NCBI RefSeq assembly: GCF_022179185.1
Contig: NZ_BPQJ01000025.1
Location: forward strand, 1 to 64,000
Direction: 5' to 3'
Source: Methylobacterium frigidaeris
Lineage (GTDB): Bacteria > Pseudomonadota > Alphaproteobacteria > Rhizobiales > Beijerinckiaceae
Length of the DNA: 64,000 nt
Under the pieces are notes generated by a model. The model did not search any database, was not told the origin of the DNA, and saw nothing but the letters and a program-made list of their open reading frames with translations. Positions 46,068 through 56,037 of the stretch are shown in pieces. Position numbers and translations under genes: made by a program. Each line of letters begins with the position of its first letter. Position 1 is the first letter of the stretch.

Positions 46068-47285
46068 TCAGACGAGCCGGCAGGCGCTGCCCTGCAGGGA
46101 CCGGAACGCTTCGTCGCCCGGCACGGTCGCGACGAGCGAGTACTGGTCCCAGTCACCGGCGGACTCGGAGGGCCGCTTGACCCTGGCGAGGTACATGTCG
46201 TGCAGCATCAGCCCGTCCTTCCTCACCCGGCCGTTCCGAACGTAGAAATCGTCGACGGGCAGCGCCCGCATCGTCTCCATGACGCGGTCGGCGTCCCGGG
46301 TGCCGGCTTCCTGCACGGCCTTCAGGTAATGCGTCGCCTGGCTGTAGGCCGAGGCCTGCAGCATGGTCGGCATGCGCCCGACCAGGGTGCGGAAGCGCTG
46401 CGACCAAGCGCGGGATTCCGCCGTCCGGTCCCAGTAGAAGGCGGTCGCGAGCAGCGTTCCTTGCGCGATCGGCAACCCGATGCTGCGCACGTCGGTGTCC
46501 ATCAGCACCATCGCGGCGACGCGCTGGCCCTCGCGCTGCAGCCCGAACTCCGTGGCCTGCTTGATGCAGTTGACGGCATCGGCGCCGCCATTGGCGAGGG
46601 TGACGACCTTCGCCCCCGAGGCCTGCGCCTGGAGCAGGTAGGAGGAGAAATCGGGCGTGCCGAGGGGGGCGCGGACGACGCCCAGCACCTTGGCGCCGGC
46701 GCCCTGCACCACCTGGGTCATGTCGTTCACGAGCGCGGCCCCGAAGGCGTAGTCCGCCGCGATGAAGAACCAGCTGTCGCCGCCGTCCCGGACGATGGCC
46801 GGGCCGATCGTTCTCGCCATCGCGTGCGAGTCGTAGGTCCATTGCGTGGTGTAGGGCGAGCAGAACTTGCCGGTGATGTCGGACGAGCCCGGGCTGGTGG
46901 CGAGCACGATCTTCTTGCGCTCGGCCGAGAGCTGCATGATCGCGAGCGCGATGGCGGTCGAGGGCAGGTCGATGATCGCGTCGACGTCCTCCTGGTCGTA
47001 CCAGCGCCGGGCGATGGCGGAGGAGACGTCGGGCTTGAGCTGGCAATCGGCGGAGACGAGCTTCGCCTTCTGGCCGAGGCAGGGTCCGAAATCGTCGATC
47101 GCCATCTGGACGGACTTCACCAGCGCCGGGCCGCTGATATCCGCGTAGGCCGAGGACAGGTCGCTGAGCGCGCCGATCGTGACCGGGCCGGCGGCGGCCC
47201 GGGCGCCGCGGCCGGACAGGCCCAGGAGGGCGGGCGCGGCGAGGCCGCCCAGCATCGTGCGCCGGGTGAGACAGGCGTTCGTCAT
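46068..47285 (-). CDS. LivK-like ABC substrate-binding protein (orphan)
   Basis: 405 residues with AGGAGG upstream of the 47285 start and a twin-arginine-like signal (LTRRTMLGGLAAPALLGLSG). Type I periplasmic-binding fold of the branched-chain amino-acid family (VTIGALSDLSSAYADISGPA, IDDFG, WFFIAADYAFGAALVNDM, FSSYLLQAQASGAKVV, NGGADAVNCIKQA). No permease or ATPase gene is nearby. A clear paralogue lies at 53545. Its upstream gap holds the AGTATG palindrome. Confidence 0.9.
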   Translation of the reverse strand: MTNACLTRRTMLGGLAAPALLGLSGRGARAAAGPVTIGALSDLSSAYADISGPALVKSVQMAIDDFGPCLGQKAKLVSADCQLKPDVSSAIARRWYDQEDVDAIIDLPSTAIALAIMQLSAERKKIVLATSPGSSDITGKFCSPYTTQWTYDSHAMARTIGPAIVRDGGDSWFFIAADYAFGAALVNDMTQVVQGAGAKVLGVVRAPLGTPDFSSYLLQAQASGAKVVTLANGGADAVNCIKQATEFGLQREGQRVAAMVLMDTDVRSIGLPIAQGTLLATAFYWDRTAESRAWSQRFRTLVGRMPTMLQASAYSQATHYLKAVQEAGTRDADRVMETMRALPVDDFYVRNGRVRKDGLMLHDMYLARVKRPSESAGDWDQYSLVATVPGDEAFRSLQGSACRLV

Positions 47286-47460
47286 GGTTTCCTCCTGCGG
47301 AGGCCCGGGACTTGTCCCGCCCGGTGCCCCGATGGCGAACGGCATCACGAGGGGACACCGAACAGACCTCCGGCGGATCCAGCCGCATCCGCAGCGGCGG
47401 CATGCCCTACCAGGGTCGTCCGTACACCACCACGCCGTCTCATCCTCTGACTTACCCGCA

Positions 47461-47475
47461 AGTATGGAACATACT
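47461..47475. promoter_or_regulatory. Palindromic operator candidate
   Basis: AGTATG-GAA-CATACT, a perfect 6-bp inverted repeat with a 3-base centre, 176 bases upstream of the binding-protein start and 89 bases beyond the end of the TetR gene. TetR repressors commonly bind such sites. Confidence 0.5.
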
Positions 47476-47563
47476 CTGGGGAATTTTCAAGCATCCTTCG
47501 AGAGCGATCAGGGGATCGTACCTTCGAGATCCGGCTCGGCCGCCGCGGCGCATGGCGCCGGTC

Positions 47564-48193
47564 TCACGCTCTCGGCGCCAGTCCCCGGGTGAGGAAATCG
47601 ACCATCTCGGCCGCAACCTCGGCCGGCCGGCGCGTCCCTCGCGGGTCGTACCAGCGCGCCGGCCAGTTGAGCGCCCCGGCGAGCGTGAAGGCGGCGATCC
47701 AGGGATCGCCCTGGGTGATGGACCCGTCCTCCATGCCCTCGGCGATCAGGTCGCGCATGGCCTGGTCGATCCGCTTCTTCAGGGCCCGGAAGGATCGCGC
47801 GCTCTCCGGCGACAGAGCCTCGTCGCCGGTGCGGATCACGCAGCGCCCGAAATCCCCCATGTTGATCTCGGCGTAGCGGCGCAGGAACACGCGCAGGCGC
47901 TCGAGACCGGTCCCGGACGCCGCGCGCGATTCCTCGACCGCCTCCAGCAGTTGCTCGAGGCCGAAGGTCACGCATTCGAGCAGGATCTGATCCTTGTTGC
48001 CGAGGTAGTGATAGACGGTCGGCTTCGTGATCCCGAGGCTCGTCGCGACATCGTCGAGCGAGGTCGCGTGAAACCCACGCTCGTTGAACATCCGAACCGC
48101 CGCCAGGAGGACGGCCTGCCGCTTCGCCTCGCGCTCGCGGCGCCGCGCGGTCGCGCTCTTGAAGGGAGAGGATGAGTTCGCCAACAGCCGCAT
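47564..48193 (-). CDS. TetR/AcrR-family regulator
   Basis: 209 residues: N-terminal HTH (AVLLAAVRMFNERGFHATSLDDVATSLGITKPTVYHYLGNKDQILLECV) and a C-terminal ligand domain ending WYDPRGTRRPAEVAAEMVDFLTRGL, as in TetR repressors of fatty-acid or acyl-CoA genes (KstR2/FadR-like). Divergent from the acyl-CoA operon starting at 48543, so probably its repressor, released by an acyl-CoA. ATG at 48193 chosen; later methionines are absent before the HTH. Confidence 0.88.
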   Translation of the reverse strand: MRLLANSSSPFKSATARRREREAKRQAVLLAAVRMFNERGFHATSLDDVATSLGITKPTVYHYLGNKDQILLECVTFGLEQLLEAVEESRAASGTGLERLRVFLRRYAEINMGDFGRCVIRTGDEALSPESARSFRALKKRIDQAMRDLIAEGMEDGSITQGDPWIAAFTLAGALNWPARWYDPRGTRRPAEVAAEMVDFLTRGLAPRA

Positions 48194-48542
48194 GTCCCGG
48201 AAAATCCTTGCAGGCCCCAGTGGACACGGATGCGGGCTGGGTGCAATATACCCACGAGAATAATATATCCTGTATGGTAGCAAACGCTCACACGGCTCGT
48301 CATCTGGCGCGCTGGTGCTGCGGGATGTCCATCACGTCTCCGATGCGGTCAGGCCAGTCCTGTGCCGTCGCGACGGACGCCTTTCCCGACAGTGTTCGCC
48401 CGCACGACCGTGGGTTCGTCGTCAGTAAAGTACCAACAAACAAGCGGTCGAGCGGACCTGCACCGTGCCGGTCCGTTCCAAGACCAGCCGTTCCCGCGTC
48501 GAGGTTGCCTCGATGTCGAGGATTCGTGACAGGGGAGGATAC
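48194..48542. other. Divergent promoter region of the TetR and acyl-CoA genes
   Basis: No gene. AT-rich core at about 48240-48300 (AATATACCCAC, ATAATATATCCTGTATGG) is the natural place for promoters and a repressor site; the CCATAC/GTATGG element resembles half of the 47461 palindrome. Confidence 0.45.
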
Positions 48543-49304
48543 ATGCGGATCCACGATGTGGGCGCCGTCGTGACGGGGGGTGCCTCGGGGCTCGGCGGCG
48601 CGACCGCCGCGCGCCTCGCCGCAGCGGGCGCCAAGGTGACGATCATCGACCGCAACGCCGATCTGGGCCAACGACACGCCGAGGCGATCGGCGGCCGCTT
48701 CGTCGCCGCCGACGTGACCGACGAGCAGGCGATCGCCGCAGCCCTCGACGAGGCCGAGGGGCTGCACGGCAAGGCCCGCATCCTCGTCAACTGCGCCGGG
48801 ATCGGCCCACCGGCCAAGGTCATCGGCCGGGACGGCGACGTGCTCCCCCTCGCCGATTTCCGCCGCATCATCGACGTCAACCTGATCGGCACCTTCAACA
48901 CCCTGTCGCAATTCGCCGGCCGGCTCCATCGGGCGGAGCCGCTGGGTGAGGAGCGCGGCGTCATCATCAACACCGCGAGCGTCGCCGCCTTCGACGGGCA
49001 GATCGGGCAGGCCGCCTACGCGGCCTCGAAGAGCGCCATCGTCGGCATGGCCCTGCCGCTCGCCCGCGAGTTCGCCCGCTACGGGATCCGCGTGATGACG
49101 ATCGCTCCCGGCATCTTCCTGACGCCGCTGCTCGCGATCCTGCCCGAGGAGGTGCAGGTCTCGCTGGGCCACCAGGTGCCGTTCCCGAGCCGCCTCGGCC
49201 AGCCGGACGAGTTCGCGCAGCTCGTCGAGGGCATCGTCTCGAACCCGATGCTCAACGGCGAGGTGATCCGCCTCGACGGCGCCATCCGGATGACCGCGAA
49301 ATGA
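48543..49304 (+). CDS. SDR family 3-hydroxyacyl-CoA dehydrogenase-like
   Basis: 253 residues with GGAGG upstream of the ATG. Cofactor motif TGGASGLGGAT, NCAGI, catalytic serine in INTASVAAFDG and YAASK with the normal YxxxK. Matches the 17-beta-HSD10/3-hydroxy-2-methylbutyryl-CoA dehydrogenase branch. Catalyses the third step of beta-oxidation-like degradation, with the hydratases and thiolase downstream. First gene of the plus operon. Confidence 0.9.
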   Translation: MRIHDVGAVVTGGASGLGGATAARLAAAGAKVTIIDRNADLGQRHAEAIGGRFVAADVTDEQAIAAALDEAEGLHGKARILVNCAGIGPPAKVIGRDGDVLPLADFRRIIDVNLIGTFNTLSQFAGRLHRAEPLGEERGVIINTASVAAFDGQIGQAAYAASKSAIVGMALPLAREFARYGIRVMTIAPGIFLTPLLAILPEEVQVSLGHQVPFPSRLGQPDEFAQLVEGIVSNPMLNGEVIRLDGAIRMTAK

Positions 49305-50512
49305 GCGCCGTCCCCTCCTCCGCACCCGGCGGACCCTCGGCCGAGGCCGCTGTCATCGCCGGGCGGGTCGAGCGCTTCGTGCGCGAGGTCGTGGCGCCCT
49401 ACGAGAAGGATCCGCGGCGCGACCACCACGATTGCCCGACCGACGCCCTCGTCGCCGAGCTGCGCGACAAGGCTCGCGAGGCGGGTGTCCTCACCCCGCA
49501 TATCCGGCCGGACGGCAGCTTCCTCACCCACCGCGAGACGGCCGCGGTATTGATGCGCTCCGGTCTCTCGCCGCTCGGGCCGCTCGCCTGCAACACCGCG
49601 GCGCCCGACGAGGGCAACATGTTCCTGCTCGCCAAGGTGGGCAGCCCCGGGATCCGCGAGCGCTTCCTCGCACCGCTGATCGCGGGGCGCGGCCGCTCGG
49701 CCTTCTTCATGACCGAGCCGGCGGCGGAGAATGGTGCCGGCTCGGACCCCTCGATGATGATCACCACCTGCCGGCCGGACGGCAACCATTGGGTGATCGA
49801 CGGCCGCAAGGCCTTCATCACCGGAGCGGCGGGGGCCTCGATCGGCGTCGTGATGGCGAAGGCCGAGGAGGGCGCCTGCCTGTTCCTCGTCGACCTGCCC
49901 GATCCGGCGATCCGGATCGAGCGGGTGCCCAATACCCTCGACAGCGCGATGCCGGGCGGGCACGCCGTGGTGACGATCGAGGGGCTGCGGGTTCCCGCCG
50001 ACCAGATGCTCGGGAGCCCCGGCGAGGGCTTCCGATACGCGCAGGTCCGCCTCGCCTCGGCGCGGCTGACCCACTGCATGCGCTGGACCGGCGCCTGCCT
50101 GCGCGCCAACGAGATCGCGACCGATTACGCCAACCGGCGCCGCGCCTTCGGCAAGCCGCTGATCGAGCACGAGGGCGTCGGCTTCATGCTGGCCGAGAAC
50201 CTCATCGACCTCAAGCAGGCCGAGCTGATGATCGACTGGTGCGCCGACGTCCTGGATGGCGGCGCCCCCGGCATCGCCGAGAGCTCGATGGCCAAGGTCG
50301 CGGTCAGCGAGGGGCTGATGCGCATCGCCGACCGCTGCGTGCAGGTGATGGGCGGCAGCGGCGTGACCCAGGACACCATCGTCGAGCAGGTCTTCCGCGA
50401 GGTGCGCGCCTTCCGGATCTACGACGGGCCGACCGAGGTGCACAAATGGTCGCTCGCCAAGACAATCCGGCGCGACTGGAAGGCTCGGACCGACGGGGAT
50501 GCGCGGGCATGA
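49301..50512 (+). CDS. Acyl-CoA dehydrogenase
   Basis: 403 residues, FAD enzyme. Core motifs: AFFMTEPAAENGAGSDPSMM (FAD/substrate strand), GRKAFITGAAGA, NRRRAFGKPLIEHEGV and QVMGGSGVTQDTI (adenine-FAD region). Close to the ACAD10/11-like branch that takes unusual or longer acyl-CoAs. Coupled at both ends by ATGA overlaps. Confidence 0.9.
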   Translation: MSAVPSSAPGGPSAEAAVIAGRVERFVREVVAPYEKDPRRDHHDCPTDALVAELRDKAREAGVLTPHIRPDGSFLTHRETAAVLMRSGLSPLGPLACNTAAPDEGNMFLLAKVGSPGIRERFLAPLIAGRGRSAFFMTEPAAENGAGSDPSMMITTCRPDGNHWVIDGRKAFITGAAGASIGVVMAKAEEGACLFLVDLPDPAIRIERVPNTLDSAMPGGHAVVTIEGLRVPADQMLGSPGEGFRYAQVRLASARLTHCMRWTGACLRANEIATDYANRRRAFGKPLIEHEGVGFMLAENLIDLKQAELMIDWCADVLDGGAPGIAESSMAKVAVSEGLMRIADRCVQVMGGSGVTQDTIVEQVFREVRAFRIYDGPTEVHKWSLAKTIRRDWKARTDGDARA

Positions 50513-51297
50513 CCGACCCCGTCCTCGTGACGATCGAGGGTGCGGTCGCGACCCTCAGCCTGAATCGGCCGGGCCTCGGCAACACGATCGACGTGTCCCT
50601 CGCGCAAGGCCTCCTCGCGGCGGCGATCCGCTGCGACCAGGACCCGGCGATCCGCTGCGTCGTCCTCACCGGCAAGGGGCGCCTGTTCTGCGGCGGCGGC
50701 GATCTCGGGGCGCTGGCGGGCGCGGGCGAGGCGATGCCGGGCTTCCTCAGCGAACTCGCCGGCACCCTGCACATGGCGGTCTCGCGGCTGATGCGGATGG
50801 AGAAGCCTCTGCTGGTGCTGGTCAACGGGCCGGCGGCTGGAGCCGGCCTGAGCCTCGCCATCGCGGGCGACGTGGTCCTGGCGGCCGGTTCCGCCCACTT
50901 CACCGCGGCCTATGGCGGCGTGGGCCTGAGCCCGGATGGCGGGATGTCCTGGCTCCTGCCCCGCCTCGTGGGCCTGCGCCGGGCGCAGGAGATCATCCTG
51001 ACGAACCGCCGCATCGGCGCCGAAGAGGCCGAGCGGATCGGCCTGGTGACGCGGACCGTCGAGGACGCGGCCCTCGCGAGCGAGGGCGCGGAGGTCGCCG
51101 CCGGGCTCGCCACATCCGCGACGCGGGCCCTCGGCCTCGCGCGCGGCCTCCTCGCCGACAGTCTCAGTTCCGGCCTCGAGACCCAGCTCGAGCGCGAGGC
51201 CCGCGCCATCGCCGAGGCCGGCCGGACGCCCGACGGCCGCGAGGGCATCGCCGCCTTCCTCGCCCGGCGCAAACCCGACTTCACCGGCAGGAGATGA
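50509..51297 (+). CDS. Enoyl-CoA hydratase/isomerase, first copy
   Basis: 262 residues. Crotonase motifs: LSLNRPGLGNTID, oxyanion-hole strand GKGRLFCGGGDLG, NGPAAGAGLSLAIAGD, then HFTAAYGGVGLSPDGGMSWLLP; the usual catalytic glutamates are not obvious in the standard places, so an isomerase or other crotonase reaction is possible. ATG overlaps the upstream TGA. Confidence 0.88.
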   Translation: MTDPVLVTIEGAVATLSLNRPGLGNTIDVSLAQGLLAAAIRCDQDPAIRCVVLTGKGRLFCGGGDLGALAGAGEAMPGFLSELAGTLHMAVSRLMRMEKPLLVLVNGPAAGAGLSLAIAGDVVLAAGSAHFTAAYGGVGLSPDGGMSWLLPRLVGLRRAQEIILTNRRIGAEEAERIGLVTRTVEDAALASEGAEVAAGLATSATRALGLARGLLADSLSSGLETQLEREARAIAEAGRTPDGREGIAAFLARRKPDFTGRR

Positions 51298-51299
51298 GC

Positions 51300-52459
<1,160 letters not shown>

Positions 52460-52460
<1 letters not shown>

Positions 52461-53242
52461 TGCGGGCTCGCCCCTACGAGTTCATCACCGTCGCCCACGA
52501 GGGCCGGCTGACCCTGCTGACGATCGACCGGCCCGCGGCCTTCAACGCCCTGAACGCGGCGGCTCACGAGGAGATGGCGGCGGCCTTCGACGCCTTCGCG
52601 GCCGACGACGACCAGTGGGTCGCCATTGTCACGGGCGCCGGCAAGGCGTTCTGTGCCGGGCACGACCTCAAGCAGCAGGCGGCCGGCGGCGGCCTCGTGA
52701 CGCCGTCCACGGGCTTCGGCGGCCTGACGGCGCGGTTCGACCTGACGAAGCCGGTCATCGCGGCGGTCAACGGCGTCGCCATGGGGGGCGGCTTCGAGCT
52801 GGCGCTCGCCTGCGACGTCGTCGTGGCGTCGTCCACGGCGGTCTTCGCGCTCCCCGAGCCGAAGGTCGGCCTCGCGGCGCTCGCCGGCGGCATGCAGCGC
52901 CTGCCTCGGGCGATCGGGACGAAGCGGGCGATGGCCCTGATGCTCACCGGCCGCCAGGTCCCGGCCCGGGAGGGCCTCGATCTCGGCTTCGTCACCGAGG
53001 TGGTCGAGGGCGATCCGCTGCCGGCCGCCCGCGCCTTCGCCGCCGAGATCCTGGCCTGCAGCCCGATGTCGGTCCGGGCCACCAAGGAGGCGGTGCTGCG
53101 GGGCCTGGACGTGCCGCTCGAGCAAGCCCTGGGCGAGCAGTGGGATTACCCGGCGATGCGGCGGATGCTGGCCTCGGAGGACGCAGTGGAGGGTCCGGCA
53201 GCCTTCGCGGCGAAGCGTCCGCCGGTTTGGGCGGGGCGGTGA
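52460..53242 (+). CDS. Enoyl-CoA hydratase/isomerase, second copy
   Basis: 260 residues with GGAGG 8 bases upstream and the start overlapping the thiolase stop. Motifs TIDRPAAFNALNAAAHEEM, TGAGKAFCAGHDLK, VNGVAMGGGFELALACD and PEPKVGLAALAGGMQRLP. The last two carry the standard oxyanion and glutamate positions, so this one is a likely hydratase. A strong hairpin follows. Confidence 0.9.
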
Positions 53243-53327
53243 GGTCGTCGCGACGGCGGGGCGGGCTCGTCTCCAGGGGCGCGGGAAGGAGTGCGAGAGA
53301 CAGTTCGCCGTGATCGATAGACTGATC

Positions 53328-53360
53328 CCACCCGCAACCTCAGGATGAGGCTGCGGGTGG
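53328..53360 (+). terminator. Terminator-like hairpin after the acyl-CoA genes
   Basis: A 15-bp stem with one mismatch (53328-53342 with 53346-53360) and a 3-base loop GGA, followed within 12 bases by AT-rich sequence with an A5 and T-rich run. The rest of 53243-53544 shows no gene and must hold the promoter of the next gene. Confidence 0.65.
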
Positions 53361-53544
53361 AATAGAAGAAAAATTTTAAATTGGGCTTTTTCGATGGAAA
53401 AAGACCCCGAAGATCGTCGCTGTACGCAGGACGACGCCGACCAGTTCTCCGATCGCGCAGGATGAGCAACGTCCCGCAGAGGACAGCCCGATCGGACCGA
53501 GAAAACAGATTGACGGGATGGACGACGCTTTGAGGGGGTAGGAT

Positions 53545-54759
53545 ATGAAACGGATCATCGCATCGACGGTCGTCGGTCTGCTCGCACTGGCAATGCCGAG
53601 TCCCGGGCAAGCCGAGATCTCCGACGGGGTGGTCAAGGTCGTGGTGCTCAACGACCAGTCGTCGGCCTACAGCGACACGGCCGGCAAGGGCTCGGCGGTC
53701 GCCGCCCAGCTCGCGATCGACGATGCCGGTGGTCGGGCCGGGGCTGCGCCGGTCGTGCTCCTCTCGGCCGACCATCAGCAGAAGGTCGATATCGGCGCCG
53801 GCCTCGCCCGCCGCATGCTCGACGTGGATCGCGCCGACGCGTTCTTCGACATCTCGAACTCGGCCGTCTCGTTCGCGGTCCAGGAGGTCACGCGCGCGGC
53901 CCGCAAGGTCGTGGTCCATGTCGGCAGCGGCAATGCCGACCTCGTCGGCAAGGCCTGCTCGCCCTCGGCGGCGCTCTGGCTCTACGACACCTACGCGCTG
54001 GCCCGGGGCCTGGCGCGCGCGCTCTACGACGACACGCACCGGAGCTGGTTCCTGCTGACCGCCGATTACGCCTTCGGCCACGCGATGCAGCGCGACCTGA
54101 CCGCCACCCTGCAGCAGCAGGGCGGCAAGGTGGCGGGCTCGGTCCGGCACCCCCTGGGCCAAGCCGATTTCAGCTCGTTCCTGGTCCAGGCCGGCGGCAC
54201 CGACATGCAGGTCCTGGCGCTGCTCAATGCCGGGGCCGACACCACCAACGCCATCAAGCAGGCATCGGAGTTCGGCCTGATCCGGGAGGGGGTGAAGCTC
54301 GCCGTCCCGATCTTCACCCTCGTCAACGTCAAGGCGATCGGCAACACGCTCGCCCAAGGCACGACCTTCCTGGCCGGCTACTACTGGGACCACGACGAGG
54401 CGAGCCGCGCCTTCGCGAAGCGCTTCGCCGCCAGGCACGGCAAGCCGCCGACCCACGCGCAGGCGGCCGTCTACAGCGCGGTGCGGCATTACCTCAAGGC
54501 CGTCGACGCGACCGGCTCCGACGACGGCGTCGTCGTCATGGACCGGATGAAGGCGATGCCGGTCGAGGACTTCATGACCCCGGGCGCGGTCTTGCGCCCG
54601 GACGGCCGGCTCGCGCGCGACATGCTGCTCGTCGAGGTCAAGGCGCCCAGGGACGTGCGCGGGGAGTGGGACCTGATGACCGTCCGCACCACGGTCAAGA
54701 GCGCCGACATGCTCCGTCCCCTGGCGGAGAGCGAGTGCCCGCTCGTTTTGAAGCCCTGA
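53545..54759 (+). CDS. LivK-like ABC substrate-binding protein (orphan, paralogue)
   Basis: 404 residues with a signal peptide (IIASTVVGLLALAMPSPGQA). Same family and architecture as the protein at 46068, with matching blocks VVLNDQSSAYSDTAGKG, FLLTADYAFGHAMQRDL, FSSFLVQAGG, NAGADTTNAIKQASEFGL and DRMKAMPVEDF. Stands just ahead of an acyl-CoA dehydrogenase and CoA ligase, without permease genes. Presumably delivers the acid to a shared importer elsewhere or acts as a periplasmic partner. Confidence 0.9.
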   Translation: MKRIIASTVVGLLALAMPSPGQAEISDGVVKVVVLNDQSSAYSDTAGKGSAVAAQLAIDDAGGRAGAAPVVLLSADHQQKVDIGAGLARRMLDVDRADAFFDISNSAVSFAVQEVTRAARKVVVHVGSGNADLVGKACSPSAALWLYDTYALARGLARALYDDTHRSWFLLTADYAFGHAMQRDLTATLQQQGGKVAGSVRHPLGQADFSSFLVQAGGTDMQVLALLNAGADTTNAIKQASEFGLIREGVKLAVPIFTLVNVKAIGNTLAQGTTFLAGYYWDHDEASRAFAKRFAARHGKPPTHAQAAVYSAVRHYLKAVDATGSDDGVVVMDRMKAMPVEDFMTPGAVLRPDGRLARDMLLVEVKAPRDVRGEWDLMTVRTTVKSADMLRPLAESECPLVLKP

Positions 54760-54855
54760 GAGAGAACGGACCGAGAGCAGCGCAGGGCGGACCGGCACCG
54801 GCCCGCCTCCCCCCACACCTTGCCCGGCCGCCCCCGCGCCGCCCGAGGAGTGACG

Positions 54856-56037
54856 ATGCTGAGACGCCGCCTGTTCGAACCCGAGCACGAGGAGTTCCGC
54901 CGCACGGTCCGCCGCTGGGCCGAGGCGGAGGTCTACCCGCACGCGACGCTGTTTCGCGAGCAGGGCATGGTCTCCCGCGAGGTCTGGCGCAGTGCGGGCG
55001 CGCAAGGTTTCCTGGCGATGTTCGCCGATCCCGCCCATGGCGGCCTCGGTCTCGACGACTTCCGCTTCGACATGGTGCTGACGGAGGAACTCGCGGCGCG
55101 CGAGAACGGCCTTTACATCCCGCTGCATAACCGCATCGTCGCGCCGTACATCCACCGCTTCGGCACCCCGGCGCAAGCCGACCGGTTCATGCCGGGCATC
55201 GTCTCGGGCGAGACGATCCTCGCCATCGCGATGACGGAGCCGGATGCCGGCTCCGACCTGTCGGGCCTGCGCAGCCGGGCGGAGGATCGCGGCGACCACT
55301 GGCTCCTCAACGGGTCCAAGACCTACATCTCCAACGGCATCCTGGCCGGGCTGGTGGTGGTCGCCGCCCGGACGGGGCCCGGCCGGCACGAGATCGGCCT
55401 GTTCCTGGTCGAGGGCGACCGGCCCGGCTTCACCCGCGGCCGGCGCCTGGAGAAGATCGGCCTGAAGTCGCAGGACACCGCCGAGCTGCACTTCACGGAC
55501 GTGCGCCTGCCGAAGGAGAACCTGCTCGGCCCACCAGCGGGCGGCTACAAGCTGATGATGCACAACCTCGCCGAGGAGCGGCTGGTCGGCGCCGTCCAGT
55601 TCCTCGCCCGCGCGCAGCGCGCCTTCGCCATCACCCTCGACTACGTCAAGGAGCGCCGTGTCTTCGGCCGTCCGGTCGGCACCTTCCAGAATACGCGCTT
55701 CACCCTGGCCGACCTGCGCACGCGCCTCGACGCCGCGCAGGCCTTCGTCGATGCCTGCGCCGCCGAGCACCTCGAGGGCGCGCTCTCGTCCGAGCTCGCC
55801 GCCGAGGTCAAGCTGCACGCCTCGGAGACCGAGGGGCTGGTGGTCGATGCCTGCCTGCAGCTGCACGGGGGTGCCGGCTTCATGGAGGAGGTCGAGATCG
55901 CCCGGATGTTCACCGCGGCCCGGGTCAGCCGGATCTACGCCGGATCGTCGGAGATCATGAAGGAGATCATCGGCCGCGGGCTCGGGCTCGACGACCGGCC
56001 GAAGCGCGACGCCGCGCAGGGGGAGGACCGCGCATGA
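54856..56037 (+). CDS. Acyl-CoA dehydrogenase, second copy
   Basis: 393 residues with GAGGAG 5 bases upstream. Core: EEFRRTVRRWAEAEVYPH, AMTEPDAGSDLSGL, NGSKTYISNG, KIGLKSQDTAEL, LQLHGGAGFMEE and YAGSSEIMKEII (the usual C-terminal catalytic-base region). Short-/medium-chain or branched-chain type. Its stop overlaps the ligase start as ATGA. Confidence 0.92.
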   Translation: MLRRRLFEPEHEEFRRTVRRWAEAEVYPHATLFREQGMVSREVWRSAGAQGFLAMFADPAHGGLGLDDFRFDMVLTEELAARENGLYIPLHNRIVAPYIHRFGTPAQADRFMPGIVSGETILAIAMTEPDAGSDLSGLRSRAEDRGDHWLLNGSKTYISNGILAGLVVVAARTGPGRHEIGLFLVEGDRPGFTRGRRLEKIGLKSQDTAELHFTDVRLPKENLLGPPAGGYKLMMHNLAEERLVGAVQFLARAQRAFAITLDYVKERRVFGRPVGTFQNTRFTLADLRTRLDAAQAFVDACAAEHLEGALSSELAAEVKLHASETEGLVVDACLQLHGGAGFMEEVEIARMFTAARVSRIYAGSSEIMKEIIGRGLGLDDRPKRDAAQGEDRA

